From NCBI RefSeq assembly GCF_900108565.1, contig NZ_LT629971.1:3286001-3350000 (forward strand): a stretch of 64,000 nucleotides of DNA, in the 5' to 3' direction. The stretch comes from Mycolicibacterium rutilum (GTDB lineage Bacteria; Actinomycetota; Actinomycetes; Mycobacteriales; Mycobacteriaceae). This document shows positions 43,296 through 52,769 of the stretch, piece after piece; the stretch's first letter is position 1, and the number at the start of each line of letters is the position of its first letter. The notes beneath the pieces are model-generated. The model ran no database searches. It saw only the letters and a program-made list of their open reading frames with translations, and was not told where the DNA came from. Position numbers and translations under genes: made by a program.

Positions 43296-44094
43296 CGGGC
43301 CGGAGCGGTGGTCGGCTGGTTTGCCGCCGTTGCGGAATCTGGCGGGTCCGATGCAGGCGGTCGGTGCGTTGTTCGCGATGTCGGCTGATGCGGTGCGGTA
43401 TGTGTTCGCGCGGCCGTTTCAGTGGCGGGAGTTTTTGGAGCAGTGCTGGTTTATTGCGCGGGTGTCGTTGGCGCCGACGTTGTTGGTGGCGATTCCGTTC
43501 ACGGTGTTGGTGTCGTTCACGCTCAATATTTTGTTGCGGGAGTTGGGTGCTGCGGATTTGTCGGGGGCGGGTGCGGCGTTTGGTGCGGTGACGCAGGTGG
43601 GTCCGATCGTGACGGTGTTGATCGTGGCTGGTGCGGGGTCGACGGCGATGTGTGCCGATTTGGGGTCGCGCACGATCCGTGAGGAGATCGACGCGATGGA
43701 GGTGTTGGGGATCAACCCGGTGCAGCGGTTGGTGACGCCGCGGATGTTGGCCTCGGGGTTGGTGGCGTTGTTGCTCAACAGTTTGGTGGTGATCATCGGG
43801 ATTTTGGGGGGTTATTCGTTTTCGGTGTTCATCCAGGATGTCAATCCGGGGGCGTTCGCGGCGGGGATCACGTTGTTGACCGGGGTGCCCGAGGTGGTGA
43901 TCTCGTGTGTGAAGGCGGCGTTGTTCGGGTTGATCGCGGGTCTGGTGGCGTGTTTTCGGGGGTTGACGATCAGCGGGGGTGGGGCCAAGGCGGTGGGTAA
44001 CGCGGTCAACGAGACGGTGGTGTATGCGTTCATGGCGTTGTTCGTGATCAACGTGGTCGTCACCGCGATCGGCATCAGGATGACGGCGGGTTAG
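43282..44094 (+). CDS. yrbEA: YrbEA, Mce transporter permease
   Basis: This 270-residue membrane protein has the MlaE/YrbE permease profile: about five hydrophobic segments (for example VSLAPTLLVAIPFTVLVSFTLNILL and LVALLLNSLVVIIGILGG) and the conserved cytoplasmic REEIDAMEVLGINPVQRLVTPRM. With YrbEB it would form the inner-membrane channel energised by MceG, which is not in the window. GAGGGAG precedes the ATG. Codon use is unusual: leucine is mostly TTG and many third positions are T or G, unlike the neighbours. Confidence 0.94.
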   Translation: MAQASGPERWSAGLPPLRNLAGPMQAVGALFAMSADAVRYVFARPFQWREFLEQCWFIARVSLAPTLLVAIPFTVLVSFTLNILLRELGAADLSGAGAAFGAVTQVGPIVTVLIVAGAGSTAMCADLGSRTIREEIDAMEVLGINPVQRLVTPRMLASGLVALLLNSLVVIIGILGGYSFSVFIQDVNPGAFAAGITLLTGVPEVVISCVKAALFGLIAGLVACFRGLTISGGGAKAVGNAVNETVVYAFMALFVINVVVTAIGIRMTAG

Positions 44095-44460
44095 CGGGAG
44101 CGATCGATGGGGACTTTGGCAGTTCTGCGCAGCACCTATCCGCGGCTCACGCGTGGGGCGCGCCGGCCGGTGGATCTGCTCAGCCGGATCGGCGACCACA
44201 TGCTGTTCTACCTGCGTGCGCTGGCGGGGGTGCCGCACGCGGCGATGCACTTCCGCAAGGAGATCATCCGGTTGATCGCCGAGATCTCGATGGGTGCGGG
44301 GACGTTGGCGATGATCGGCGGCACGGTCGCCATCGTCGGGTTCTTGACGTTGGCGGCCGGTGGCACGCTGGCGGTGCAAGGCTATAGCTCTCTTGGTGAT
44401 ATCGGTATCGAGGCGCTGACGGGGTTTTTGGCCGCGTTCATCAACGTGCGCATCGCCGCG
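43282..44460 (+). other. stretch of atypical codon use within the yrbE genes
   Basis: From the start of yrbEA to about the middle of yrbEB, third positions rich in T and G replace the C-rich pattern of the flanking genes, most clearly in TTG for leucine and GGG or GGT for glycine. Normal composition resumes before mceA. The boundary is approximate. Gene conversion or transfer from another mce locus would explain it, but selection on membrane-protein codons is also possible. Confidence 0.5.
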
Positions 44461-44964
44461 CCGGTGGTGGCCGGGATCGGGCTGGCCGCCACGTTCGGTG
44501 CCGGGGTGACCGCGCAGCTGGGTGCGATGCGCATCAACGAGGAGATCGACGCGCTGGAATCGATGGCGATCCGGCCGGTGGAGTATCTGGTTTCCACGCG
44601 CATCGTGGCCGGGATGGTGGCGATCACCCCGCTGTACTCGATCGCGGTGATCTTGTCGTTCGTGGCGTCGCAGTTCACCACGGTGGTGCTGTTCGGCCAG
44701 TCCGGCGGCCTCTATGACCACTACTTCGACACGTTCCTCAACCCGATCGACCTGCTGTGGTCGTTTTTGCAGGCCGTGCTGATGGCGATCACCATCCTGT
44801 TGATCCACACCTACTTCGGCTACTTCGCCTCCGGCGGACCCTCCGGCGTCGGGGTCGCGGTCGGCAACGCGGTCCGCACCTCCCTGGTCGTCGTCGTATC
44901 GGTGACCCTGCTGGTGTCGCTGTCCATCTACGGTTCCAACGGCAACTTCAACCTCTCGGGATAA
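44107..44964 (+). CDS. yrbEB: YrbEB, Mce transporter permease
   Basis: This 285-residue permease partner of YrbEA has hydrophobic segments at ISMGAGTLAMIGGTVAIVGFLTLA, ITPLYSIAVILSFVASQF and SLVVVVSVTLLVSLSIYG, with the family motif NEEIDALESMAIRPVEYLVSTRI. It acts in the inner membrane as the second half of the Mce permease. The start lies 13 nt after yrbEA. The first third shares the atypical codon use of yrbEA; the last part resembles the rest of the operon. Confidence 0.94.
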   Translation: MGTLAVLRSTYPRLTRGARRPVDLLSRIGDHMLFYLRALAGVPHAAMHFRKEIIRLIAEISMGAGTLAMIGGTVAIVGFLTLAAGGTLAVQGYSSLGDIGIEALTGFLAAFINVRIAAPVVAGIGLAATFGAGVTAQLGAMRINEEIDALESMAIRPVEYLVSTRIVAGMVAITPLYSIAVILSFVASQFTTVVLFGQSGGLYDHYFDTFLNPIDLLWSFLQAVLMAITILLIHTYFGYFASGGPSGVGVAVGNAVRTSLVVVVSVTLLVSLSIYGSNGNFNLSG

Positions 44965-44971
44965 CTGGCAG

Positions 44972-46168
44972 ATGAACAGCAATGTGGTTCGCCCGCTGAC
45001 GGGTCTGGGGCTGGTCGTGACCATCGGCCTGATCGTCGCCCTGGCCATCAGCCTGTTCCGGGGCGACTGGGCCGACACCGTCCCGGTGACGGTGATCTCC
45101 GACCGGGCCGGTCTGGTGATGAACCCCGACGCCAAGGTCAGAATGCGCGGTGTCCAGGTGGGACAGGTGGAGTCGATCAAGGAGCGCCCGGACGGCACCG
45201 CCGAACTCAACCTCGCAATGGATCGCGGTGCGCTGCACCTCATCCCGGACAACGTCTCGGTCGACATCACGTCGTCGACGGTCTTCGGTGCCAAGTTCGT
45301 CCAGATGAAGTCGCCGCAGAATCCGTCGGCCCAGACACTGCGGGCCGGCCAGGTGATCCAGAGCCAGCACGTCACGGTCGAGGTGAACACTGTGTTCCAG
45401 CAGCTCGTCCAGGTGCTGGACAAGATCGACCCGGCCAAGCTGAACCAGACCCTCGGCGCCATCGCCACCGCATTCAACGGCCGAGGCGAACAGTTCGGCA
45501 AGACGCTGGTCGACTTCAACGAGTTGCTCGCCAAGATCGAACCGAGCCTGCCCAATCTGGCGCACGACATCGAGGCCGCGGTGCCGACGTTCAGCGCCTA
45601 CGGCGACGCCGCCCCGGACCTCATGTCGACGATCCGCAGCACGACCGAGGTAGGTAACTCGATCGTCGACCAGCAGCATGAGCTCGACGAATTCCTGGTC
45701 AGCGCAATCGGTTTGGCAGACCTCGGTAACGAAGTGATCGGCGGAAACAAGGACGCGCTCGCCGAGGTCACCCACCTGCTGGTGCCGACCGTCGAACTGC
45801 TCAGCACGTATCGCAAGTCGCTGTGGTGCGGCATCGGAGGGCTGGTGCCGTTCTCCAAGTCGGCTCCGCAGTACTCCGGGATCATCGTGAACGCGGGCCT
45901 GACGCTCGGCGTCGAGCGCTACCGCTACCCGGGGGACCTGCCGAAGGTCGCCGCCAAGAGCGGCGGCGCCGACTTCTGCGATGAGCTCGGACTGCCCGAG
46001 ATGCCACCCGAATTCGTTCCGCCGATGATCGTCGGTGACGTCGGCAGCGACCCGAACAAGTACGGCAACGCAGGCATCCTGCTCAACTCCGAGGGCCTCA
46101 AGAACTGGCTGTTCGGACCGCTCGACGGGCCGCCGCGCAACACCGCGCAGATCGGGATGCCGGGATGA
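44972..46168 (+). CDS. mceA: MceA, substrate-binding protein of the Mce transporter
   Basis: This 398-residue protein has an N-terminal membrane anchor (LTGLGLVVTIGLIVALAISLF), then the MCE domain (VTVISDRAGLVMNPDAKVRMRGVQVGQVESI) and a long helical region for the periplasmic tube. It lies 7 nt after yrbEB and overlaps mceB by 4 nt. MCE proteins carry hydrophobic molecules such as sterols or fatty acids across the periplasm. Which mce family it belongs to cannot be settled by eye. Confidence 0.94.
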   Translation: MNSNVVRPLTGLGLVVTIGLIVALAISLFRGDWADTVPVTVISDRAGLVMNPDAKVRMRGVQVGQVESIKERPDGTAELNLAMDRGALHLIPDNVSVDITSSTVFGAKFVQMKSPQNPSAQTLRAGQVIQSQHVTVEVNTVFQQLVQVLDKIDPAKLNQTLGAIATAFNGRGEQFGKTLVDFNELLAKIEPSLPNLAHDIEAAVPTFSAYGDAAPDLMSTIRSTTEVGNSIVDQQHELDEFLVSAIGLADLGNEVIGGNKDALAEVTHLLVPTVELLSTYRKSLWCGIGGLVPFSKSAPQYSGIIVNAGLTLGVERYRYPGDLPKVAAKSGGADFCDELGLPEMPPEFVPPMIVGDVGSDPNKYGNAGILLNSEGLKNWLFGPLDGPPRNTAQIGMPG

Positions 46169-47190
46169 CGCGCTCAACGGGAACCCTGATCAAGTTCACC
46201 ATCTTCGGGTTGGTGATGGCCGTGTTGACCGCCTTCCTGTTCGTCGTCTTCAGCGAGACGAGAACCGGTTCTACGGAAGGGTATTCGGCGGTCTTCGAGG
46301 ACGCCTCGAGGTTGAAGGAAGGCGACAGCGTCCGCATCGCCGGGATCCGGGTGGGCACCGTCAAAGGCGTTTCGCTGCAAGCCGACCGGAAGGTGCTGGT
46401 CGAGTTCGACGCCGACACCAAGACGAAGCTGACCACCGGCACCAAGGCCGCGATCCGCTACCTCAACCTGGTCGGGGACCGCTACCTGGAGTTGATCGAC
46501 ACCCCGGACTCGGTGAAGATACTGCCCGCCGGCGCCCAGATACCCGTCGAGCGGACCGCTCCCGCACTGGACCTCGACCTGCTGCTCGGCGGACTCAAAC
46601 CCGTCATCCAGGGGCTCAACCCCGAGGATGTCAACGGGCTCACCACCTCGCTGGTCCAGATACTGCAGGGACAGGGCGGCACCCTCGAATCACTGCTGTC
46701 CAAGTCGTCGTCGTTCACGAACTCACTGGCCGACAGCAACCAGGTCATCGAGCAGCTGATCGACAATCTGCGCACGGTGCTCGACACCCTGTCCCAGGAC
46801 GGTGAGGAGTTCTCCGGCGCGATCGACCGGTTGGATCAACTGGTCAAGGGACTGGCCGAGGACCGCGACCCCATCGGCACCGCGATCGACGCGCTCGACA
46901 ACGGAACCACCTCGCTGGCTGATCTTCTCAGCCGCGGCCGGGCACCGCTGAACAACACCGTCGACCAGTTGGCGCGGCTCGCCCCGCTGGTCAACACCGA
47001 CCTCGAGCGGCTGGACGCCACCATCCAGCGCCTGCCCGAGATCTACCGCAAGCTGGCGCGCGTCGGGTCCTACGGGGCGTTCTTCCCGTACTACATCTGC
47101 GGTGTGTCGTTCCGTGCCAGCGATCTCGAGGGCCGCACCGTGGTGTTCCCGTGGATCAGGCAAGAAACGGGAAGGTGCGTGGACGAGTAA
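46165..47190 (+). CDS. mceB: MceB, Mce transporter subunit
   Basis: This 341-residue protein has one N-terminal transmembrane segment (FTIFGLVMAVLTAFLFVVF) and an MCE domain (YSAVFEDASRLKEGDSVRIAGIRVGTVKGVSL), then a helical region with repeated heptad-like leucines and a C-terminal cysteine-containing piece (YYICGVSF). The ATG overlaps mceA by 4 nt and the stop overlaps mceC by one base. It forms part of the hetero-oligomeric periplasmic conduit. Confidence 0.94.
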   Translation: MTRSTGTLIKFTIFGLVMAVLTAFLFVVFSETRTGSTEGYSAVFEDASRLKEGDSVRIAGIRVGTVKGVSLQADRKVLVEFDADTKTKLTTGTKAAIRYLNLVGDRYLELIDTPDSVKILPAGAQIPVERTAPALDLDLLLGGLKPVIQGLNPEDVNGLTTSLVQILQGQGGTLESLLSKSSSFTNSLADSNQVIEQLIDNLRTVLDTLSQDGEEFSGAIDRLDQLVKGLAEDRDPIGTAIDALDNGTTSLADLLSRGRAPLNNTVDQLARLAPLVNTDLERLDATIQRLPEIYRKLARVGSYGAFFPYYICGVSFRASDLEGRTVVFPWIRQETGRCVDE

Positions 47191-48293
47191 TGCTGAAATA
47201 CCGTGGCGCCCAATTGATGCGGGCCGGTTTCATCGGCGTCGTCCTGATCATCTTGGTGATCACCGTCGGGCTTCAACCCGAGCGGCTGCTGTCCTGGGCC
47301 ACCGCGCTGCGGTACCAGGCGCTGTTCACCGAAGCCGGCGGGATCACCGTCGGTAACGACGTGACGGTGTCGGGTATCAAGGTCGGCTCGGTGTCGTCGG
47401 TGGAACTCGTGAACGGCGATGCGTTGGTGGGTTTCACGATCGACGGCAAGTACGCGCTCGGCTCCGACACCACCGCGCACATCCGCACCGGCACGCTGCT
47501 CGGCGAGCGGGTGCTGGCGCTGGAATCCGAGGGCAGCGGCACGCTGGACCGTAGCGAGACGATCCCGACATCGCGGACGTCGTCGCCGTACTCGTTGACC
47601 GACGCGGTCAGCGAGCTGACTGCCAACACCGCCGCCACCGACACCGGCAGCTTGAACCAGTCGTTGGACACGCTGGCGACCACGCTCGATCAGGTTGCGC
47701 CGCAACTGGGCCCGACGTTCGATGGCTTGTCCCGGCTGTCGACATCGCTGAACAACCGCAACGAGAGCCTCGCCGAACTGCTGCGGACCGCGGGCGACGT
47801 GACCGGGATTTTCGCCGAGCGAAGCCAACAGGTCAACACGTTGATCCTCAACGCCAACGACTTGGTAGCGGTGCTCAACGAGCGGCGTTACGCGATCACC
47901 AGCTTGCTGGACGCGACGTCGGCGGTGTCGCAGCACCTCACCGGCCTGGTCGCCGATAACGAGGCAGAGCTGGCACCCGCATTGGAGCACCTGAACACCG
48001 TCACCGCGATGCTCGTGAAGAACCGCGACAACCTGGCCAAGATGCTGCCGGGCGCGGCCAAGTACTACCTCACCCAGGGCGAGATCGTGGCCAACGGTGC
48101 CTACTACAACGCGCTGGTGCCCAACCTGGTGTTCGGCCAGATCCTGCAGCCGTTCCTCGATTACGCGTTCGGGTTCCGGCGCGGCATGGACGCCGGCCAG
48201 CCGCCGGACCAGGCCGGGCCGCGCGCCGAACTGCCCTTCCCTGTCAACGGCATTCCGCAGCCAGGAGACCTTCCCAATGATGGCAACCCGTAA
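47190..48293 (+). CDS. mceC: MceC, Mce transporter subunit
   Basis: This 367-residue protein starts at an ATG that shares its A with the mceB stop. It has the anchor LMRAGFIGVVLIILVITVGL and the MCE domain (ALFTEAGGITVGNDVTVSGIKVGSVSSVEL), then long amphipathic helices. It ends in a short Pro-rich tail that overlaps mceD by 17 nt. It is the third of six Mce subunits in the usual order, and is assigned on order plus domain structure. Confidence 0.94.
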   Translation: MLKYRGAQLMRAGFIGVVLIILVITVGLQPERLLSWATALRYQALFTEAGGITVGNDVTVSGIKVGSVSSVELVNGDALVGFTIDGKYALGSDTTAHIRTGTLLGERVLALESEGSGTLDRSETIPTSRTSSPYSLTDAVSELTANTAATDTGSLNQSLDTLATTLDQVAPQLGPTFDGLSRLSTSLNNRNESLAELLRTAGDVTGIFAERSQQVNTLILNANDLVAVLNERRYAITSLLDATSAVSQHLTGLVADNEAELAPALEHLNTVTAMLVKNRDNLAKMLPGAAKYYLTQGEIVANGAYYNALVPNLVFGQILQPFLDYAFGFRRGMDAGQPPDQAGPRAELPFPVNGIPQPGDLPNDGNP

Positions 48294-49767
48294 GCCGCTG
48301 GTGGCCGGCACGGCGATCCTGCTGGCCATCGGTCTGGTCGCCGGCGCAGCGATCCTGGTGCGCCAGGTGTTCTTCGGGCCGACCACGATCACCGCGTACT
48401 TCCCGACCGCCAGCGCGATCTACCCGGGCGACGAGGTCCGGGTCTCCGGGGTGCAGGTCGGCACGATCGAAACGATCGCACCGGAGGGGACCCAGACCAA
48501 GATGGTGCTCAAGGTCGACCGCGGGGTACCGGTGCCGGCCGACGCCAAGGCCGTCATCGTCGCGCAGAACCTGGTGGCCGCGCGCTACGTGCAGCTCACC
48601 CCGGCCTACCGCAAGGGTGACGGGCCCACCATGGCCGACGGCGCGGTGATTCCCAGCGACCGGACCGCGGTACCGGTCGAGTGGGACGAGGTGAAGAGTC
48701 AACTGCTCCGCCTGTCAGACGAATTGGGCCCGAAGACTGGCGTGTCCGACACCTCGGTATCGCGGTTCATCGACAGCGCCGCGAACGCGATGGGCGGCAA
48801 CGGCGAGAAGCTCCGGCAGACGCTGGCTCAACTGTCCGGCGTGGCAAGGATCTTCGCCGAAGGCAGCGGCAACATCGTTGACATCATCAAGAACCTTCAG
48901 GTGTTCGTCTCAGCGCTGCGCGACAGCAAAGAGCAGATCGTGCTGTTCCAGAACCGGCTGGCGACCCTGACCAGCGTCATCAACGACAGCAGGTCCGATC
49001 TGGACGCGGCGCTGACCCACGTGTCGACGGCGGTCGGTGAAGTGCAGCGCTTCGTCGCGGGCAGCCGCGAACAGACCACCGAGCAGGTGCAGCGGCTGGC
49101 GGATCTGACGCAGATCCTCGTCGACCACCGCATGGCGCTCGAAAACGTCCTGCACATCACGCCGAACGCGATCGCGAACTTCCAGAACATCTACTACCCC
49201 AACGGGGGGTCGGTGACCGGCGCCTTCTCACTGGTCAACTTCAACAATCCGGTGCAGATGTTCTGCGGCATGATCGGCGCCGTCGCCAACACGACGGCCC
49301 CCGAGACCGCGAAGCTTTGTGCGCAGTATCTCGGACCGGTGCTGCGTCTGCTCAACGTCAACAACATTCCCTTGCCGATCAACGCGTATCTGCGGCCCGC
49401 GGTCAACCCGGACCGGATCATCTACACCGATCCCGCGCTCGCGCCGGGTGGAGCCGGGCCCAACGACCCGCCGGAACCGCCGCCGTCGGTGTCGGCCTAC
49501 ACCGGTGCCGGCGACGTCCCGCCGCCCCCGGGTTGGGGGCCCAAGCCGCCAGGGCCGCCGGGACTGTACAAGCCCGACGACGCGCCGGCGATCCCGTCAC
49601 CCGCGCTGTTCCCCGGCGCGCCGATCCCCGGTCCGCCTAACGTGATCAGCAACCTGCCCGCGCAGCCACAGACCGTCGAGGGACTGCTGCTGCCGCCGAC
49701 GCCGGCGCCCGCTCCGGCGGACCCCAACGCACCGCTGCTGCCTGCCGAGGGGGCGCCACCAGCATGA
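48277..49767 (+). CDS. mceD: MceD, Mce transporter subunit
   Basis: This 496-residue protein has an N-terminal anchor (LVAGTAILLAIGLVAGAAILV), the MCE domain (ITAYFPTASAIYPGDEVRVSGVQVGTIETI) and a Pro-rich C terminus after about residue 390 (many PP and PxPP pairs). The ATG at 48277 follows CAGGAGA by 8 nt and lies in the end of mceC. The Pro-rich tail is usual for MceD and may cross the peptidoglycan. Confidence 0.94.
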   Translation: MMATRKPLVAGTAILLAIGLVAGAAILVRQVFFGPTTITAYFPTASAIYPGDEVRVSGVQVGTIETIAPEGTQTKMVLKVDRGVPVPADAKAVIVAQNLVAARYVQLTPAYRKGDGPTMADGAVIPSDRTAVPVEWDEVKSQLLRLSDELGPKTGVSDTSVSRFIDSAANAMGGNGEKLRQTLAQLSGVARIFAEGSGNIVDIIKNLQVFVSALRDSKEQIVLFQNRLATLTSVINDSRSDLDAALTHVSTAVGEVQRFVAGSREQTTEQVQRLADLTQILVDHRMALENVLHITPNAIANFQNIYYPNGGSVTGAFSLVNFNNPVQMFCGMIGAVANTTAPETAKLCAQYLGPVLRLLNVNNIPLPINAYLRPAVNPDRIIYTDPALAPGGAGPNDPPEPPPSVSAYTGAGDVPPPPGWGPKPPGPPGLYKPDDAPAIPSPALFPGAPIPGPPNVISNLPAQPQTVEGLLLPPTPAPAPADPNAPLLPAEGAPPA

Positions 49768-51092
49768 TCCGTGACCACGTGACGAGGTTGGCGGTCGCCG
49801 GTATGAGCCTGGCCGTGACGCTGACCGGATGTTCGTTCCAAGGCGTGAACTCACTGCCGCTGCCCGGCGCGGTCGGCCGTGGGCCCGACGCCGCGATCTA
49901 CCACGTTCAGGTCGCCAATGTCGCGACCTTGGAAGCAAATTCGCCGGTTCTCATCGACGACGTCGTGGTGGGCAGTGTCCGAAAGATGACCGTGGACAAC
50001 TGGCATGCCGACGTCGAGATATCGGTGAAGCCAGATGTGGCCGTTCCCGGCAACGCGGTGGCGACGGTCGGCCAGACCAGCCTGCTCGGGTCGATGCATC
50101 TGGCGCTCAACCCGCCGCTGGGCGAGAAGCCCGACGGCCGACTGCAACCGGGCGCCACCATCCCACTGAGCGACTCGTCGACCTACCCGTCGACCGAACG
50201 CACCCTGTCGTCGCTGGCGACCGTGGTCAACGGCGGGGGGCTGGGTCAGATCGGCGACATCATCCACAACTTCAACACCGCGCTGTCCGGTCGCGAACCG
50301 CAGATCCGGGAACTGCTCACGCGGCTGGACAACTTCGTCGGCGTGCTCGATACCCAGCGTGACAACATCATCGCCTCCATCGATCAGCTCAATCGCGTCG
50401 CGGGCACCTTCGCCGGTCAGCGCGAGGACATCAACCGCGCACTGCGCGACATCCCGCCGGCGTTGGAGGTGCTCATCAAGGAGCGGCCGAGGTTGACCAC
50501 CGCGTTGACCAAGCTCGGCCAATTCGGTGATACGGCAGCGGATCTGGTCAACACGGCCGGCGACGACCTGGTCAAGGATCTGGAGAACCTCGGGCCGGTA
50601 CTCGGGGCGCTCGCCGACATCGGCCCTGACCTCAACCTCGCGCTGTTGTGGGCGACGGCGTTCCCGTACGGTCCGACGTTCGCCGACCGGATCACCCGCG
50701 GTGACTACATCAACCTGTTCGCGACGTTCGACCTGACCTACCCGCGGCTGAAGAAAACGTTGCTGCTGGGCACGCGCTGGGGTGATGAGAACGCGAGATT
50801 GATTCCGGCGCCCGGCGATCCGTACTTCCTGAACTACTCGTACAACCCGATGACCCTGGGGGTGGCGCCACCGCCGGCCACCGCACCGCCGACTGACGGT
50901 CCGCCGTCGGGCACGGCGCCCGCGGCGCCCATACAGGCGGCTACCGGACCGCTGCTGCCCGTCGCACCGCCGCCGCCCGCCGCCCCGTGGTTGCCGCAGC
51001 CCGCGGCCATCAGCCCGTCGCAGATCTTCGCGGGACCGTACGGACCGGAAGCACCGGCGGCGGCCCAACCGACCCCGGGAGGCGGTGGCTGA
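49764..51092 (+). CDS. mceE: MceE, lipoprotein subunit of the Mce transporter
   Basis: This 442-residue protein has a lipoprotein signal with lipobox L20-T21-G22-C23, so lipidation at C23 is expected. The MCE domain follows (AIYHVQVANVATLEANSPVLIDDVVVGSVRKM), then a helical region and a Pro/Ala-rich tail from about residue 370. The ATG overlaps mceD by 4 nt. MceE is the lipoprotein (LprK-like) member of the six-subunit set. Confidence 0.95.
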   Translation: MIRDHVTRLAVAGMSLAVTLTGCSFQGVNSLPLPGAVGRGPDAAIYHVQVANVATLEANSPVLIDDVVVGSVRKMTVDNWHADVEISVKPDVAVPGNAVATVGQTSLLGSMHLALNPPLGEKPDGRLQPGATIPLSDSSTYPSTERTLSSLATVVNGGGLGQIGDIIHNFNTALSGREPQIRELLTRLDNFVGVLDTQRDNIIASIDQLNRVAGTFAGQREDINRALRDIPPALEVLIKERPRLTTALTKLGQFGDTAADLVNTAGDDLVKDLENLGPVLGALADIGPDLNLALLWATAFPYGPTFADRITRGDYINLFATFDLTYPRLKKTLLLGTRWGDENARLIPAPGDPYFLNYSYNPMTLGVAPPPATAPPTDGPPSGTAPAAPIQAATGPLLPVAPPPPAAPWLPQPAAISPSQIFAGPYGPEAPAAAQPTPGGGG

Positions 51093-52756
51093 TGCTCACC
51101 CGCTTTGTACGGAATCAGCTGATCATCTTCACGATCGCTTCGATCGTCGGTGTGACGGTGATGTTGTTCGCCTACATGCAGGTGCCGACGTTGCTGGGCA
51201 TCGGCAGGCTCAAGGTCACCCTGGAGTTGCCGGCCGCCGGCGGGTTGTACCGCTTCGGCAACGTCACCTACCGCGGCGTCCAGATCGGAAAGGTCACCGA
51301 GGTCAACCTGACCGAGACCGGCGCAGAGGCGACGCTGTCGCTCGACACCTCGCCCAAGATCCCCGCCGACCTGCAGGCCGAGGTGCGCAGTGTGTCGGCC
51401 GTCGGCGAGCAGTACGTCGATTTGCGCCCGCGCACCGACTCCGGGCCGTACCTGCAGGACGGATCGCGGATCCCGGTCGCGGACACCACGATTCCGCAGG
51501 AGGTCGGGCCGGTTCTGGAAGGGATCAACAAGCTCGTCGGTAGCATCCCCGAGGACCGGATCTCCGACCTGCTCGACGAGTCGTTCAAGGCGTTCAACGG
51601 TGCTGGGCCGGACTTCCAGTCCCTGATGGACTCGGCCGCCAGGGTCAGCGCCGACGCCAACGGTGTCTCCGACCAGACCCGCGCGCTGATCGACGACAGC
51701 GGACCGCTGCTCGATTCGCAGGCTGAAACCGCGGATTCGATTCGGACGTGGGCGAGGAGCCTGGCCGGCGTGACCGGACAACTCCAGCAGAATGATCCGC
51801 AGATCCGGACTCTGTTGCAGCAGGGCCCGGGGTTCGCGCAAGAGGTTTCGACCCTCCTCAACGAGCTCAAGCCGACGCTGCCGATCCTGCTGGCCAACCT
51901 GACCACCGTCGGTCAGGTGCTGCTGAAGTACAACCCGTCGCTCGAGCAGCTGCTAGTGATCTTCCCCGGCATCATCGCCGCGCAGCAGTCATTCGGTCTT
52001 CCGCAGAACAACCCCACCGGCCTGCCGACCGGTGACTTCGCGATCACCATCAACGACCCGCCGCCGTGCACGGTCGGGTTCCTTCCGCCATCAAGCTGGC
52101 GATCCCCTGAAGACATGACCTCGATCGACACCCCCGACGGGCTGTACTGCAAATTGCCACAGGATTCCCCGATCGCGGTCCGCGGCGCGCGCAACTATCC
52201 CTGCATGGGGCATCCGGGCAAGCGTGCGCCGACCGTCGAGCTCTGCAACGACCCCAAAGGCTATGTGCCGCTTGCCATGCGCCAGCACACGCTGGGCGCC
52301 TACCCGATCGATCCGAACCTGATCTCGCAGGGCATCCCGCCGGACGATCGGACCGACTTCTCCGAGCGGCTCTACGCACCCGTGGAGGGGACGCCGCTGC
52401 CGCCGGGCGCCGCACCGTCGGGCACGCCACCGGGCATGCCGCCGCCGCCACCGCCTGTGGCCGGTGCCCCCGCGGCCGACCAGGCGCCGCCGTCGGTCGC
52501 GCCTGCGCCCGTCGCCCCGCCGCCTCCGCCAGGCAACTCCCTCAACGGCGCGCCGATTCCGGCGCCACCGGGCGGAAACGGTGCGTTGCCGGTAGCGCCG
52601 AGCGCCCACGGCACCAGCGGATCCGGCGGACCCTCCGTGGCCGTGACACATTACAACCCGCAGACCGGGGGTTACATGACCCCCGAGGGGGCGTTGGAGC
52701 GCACGAATCTGCCGAGTAGCGAACCGAAGTCGTGGAAGGACCTGCTACCGACGTAG
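51092..52756 (+). CDS. mceF: MceF, Mce transporter subunit
   Basis: This 554-residue protein has an N-terminal anchor (IIFTIASIVGVTVMLFAYM), an MCE domain (VTLELPAAGGLYRFGNVTYRGVQIGKVTEV) and a helical region, then a Cys-containing domain (PPPCTVGF, YCKLPQDSP, YPCMGHPG) and a long Pro-rich tail. The ATG overlaps the mceE stop by 1 nt. It is the last gene of the operon and is followed by a short hairpin region and a convergent secreted-protein gene. Confidence 0.95.
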   Translation: MLTRFVRNQLIIFTIASIVGVTVMLFAYMQVPTLLGIGRLKVTLELPAAGGLYRFGNVTYRGVQIGKVTEVNLTETGAEATLSLDTSPKIPADLQAEVRSVSAVGEQYVDLRPRTDSGPYLQDGSRIPVADTTIPQEVGPVLEGINKLVGSIPEDRISDLLDESFKAFNGAGPDFQSLMDSAARVSADANGVSDQTRALIDDSGPLLDSQAETADSIRTWARSLAGVTGQLQQNDPQIRTLLQQGPGFAQEVSTLLNELKPTLPILLANLTTVGQVLLKYNPSLEQLLVIFPGIIAAQQSFGLPQNNPTGLPTGDFAITINDPPPCTVGFLPPSSWRSPEDMTSIDTPDGLYCKLPQDSPIAVRGARNYPCMGHPGKRAPTVELCNDPKGYVPLAMRQHTLGAYPIDPNLISQGIPPDDRTDFSERLYAPVEGTPLPPGAAPSGTPPGMPPPPPPVAGAPAADQAPPSVAPAPVAPPPPPGNSLNGAPIPAPPGGNGALPVAPSAHGTSGSGGPSVAVTHYNPQTGGYMTPEGALERTNLPSSEPKSWKDLLPT

Positions 52757-52769
52757 GCGGTGACCCGTT

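Noticed and set aside
43282..44964. yrbE genes as pseudogenes or recent foreign insertion
   Set aside because: Both frames are full length with conserved YrbE motifs, correct operon position and no mobile-element remnants; only the codon use is odd.
43063..45570. 835-codon open frame on the minus strand opposite thiolase, yrbEA/yrbEB and mceA
   Set aside because: The translation is Arg-, His- and Gln-rich without family motifs, and the opposite strand encodes intact YrbE and Mce proteins; the frame results from the codon bias there.
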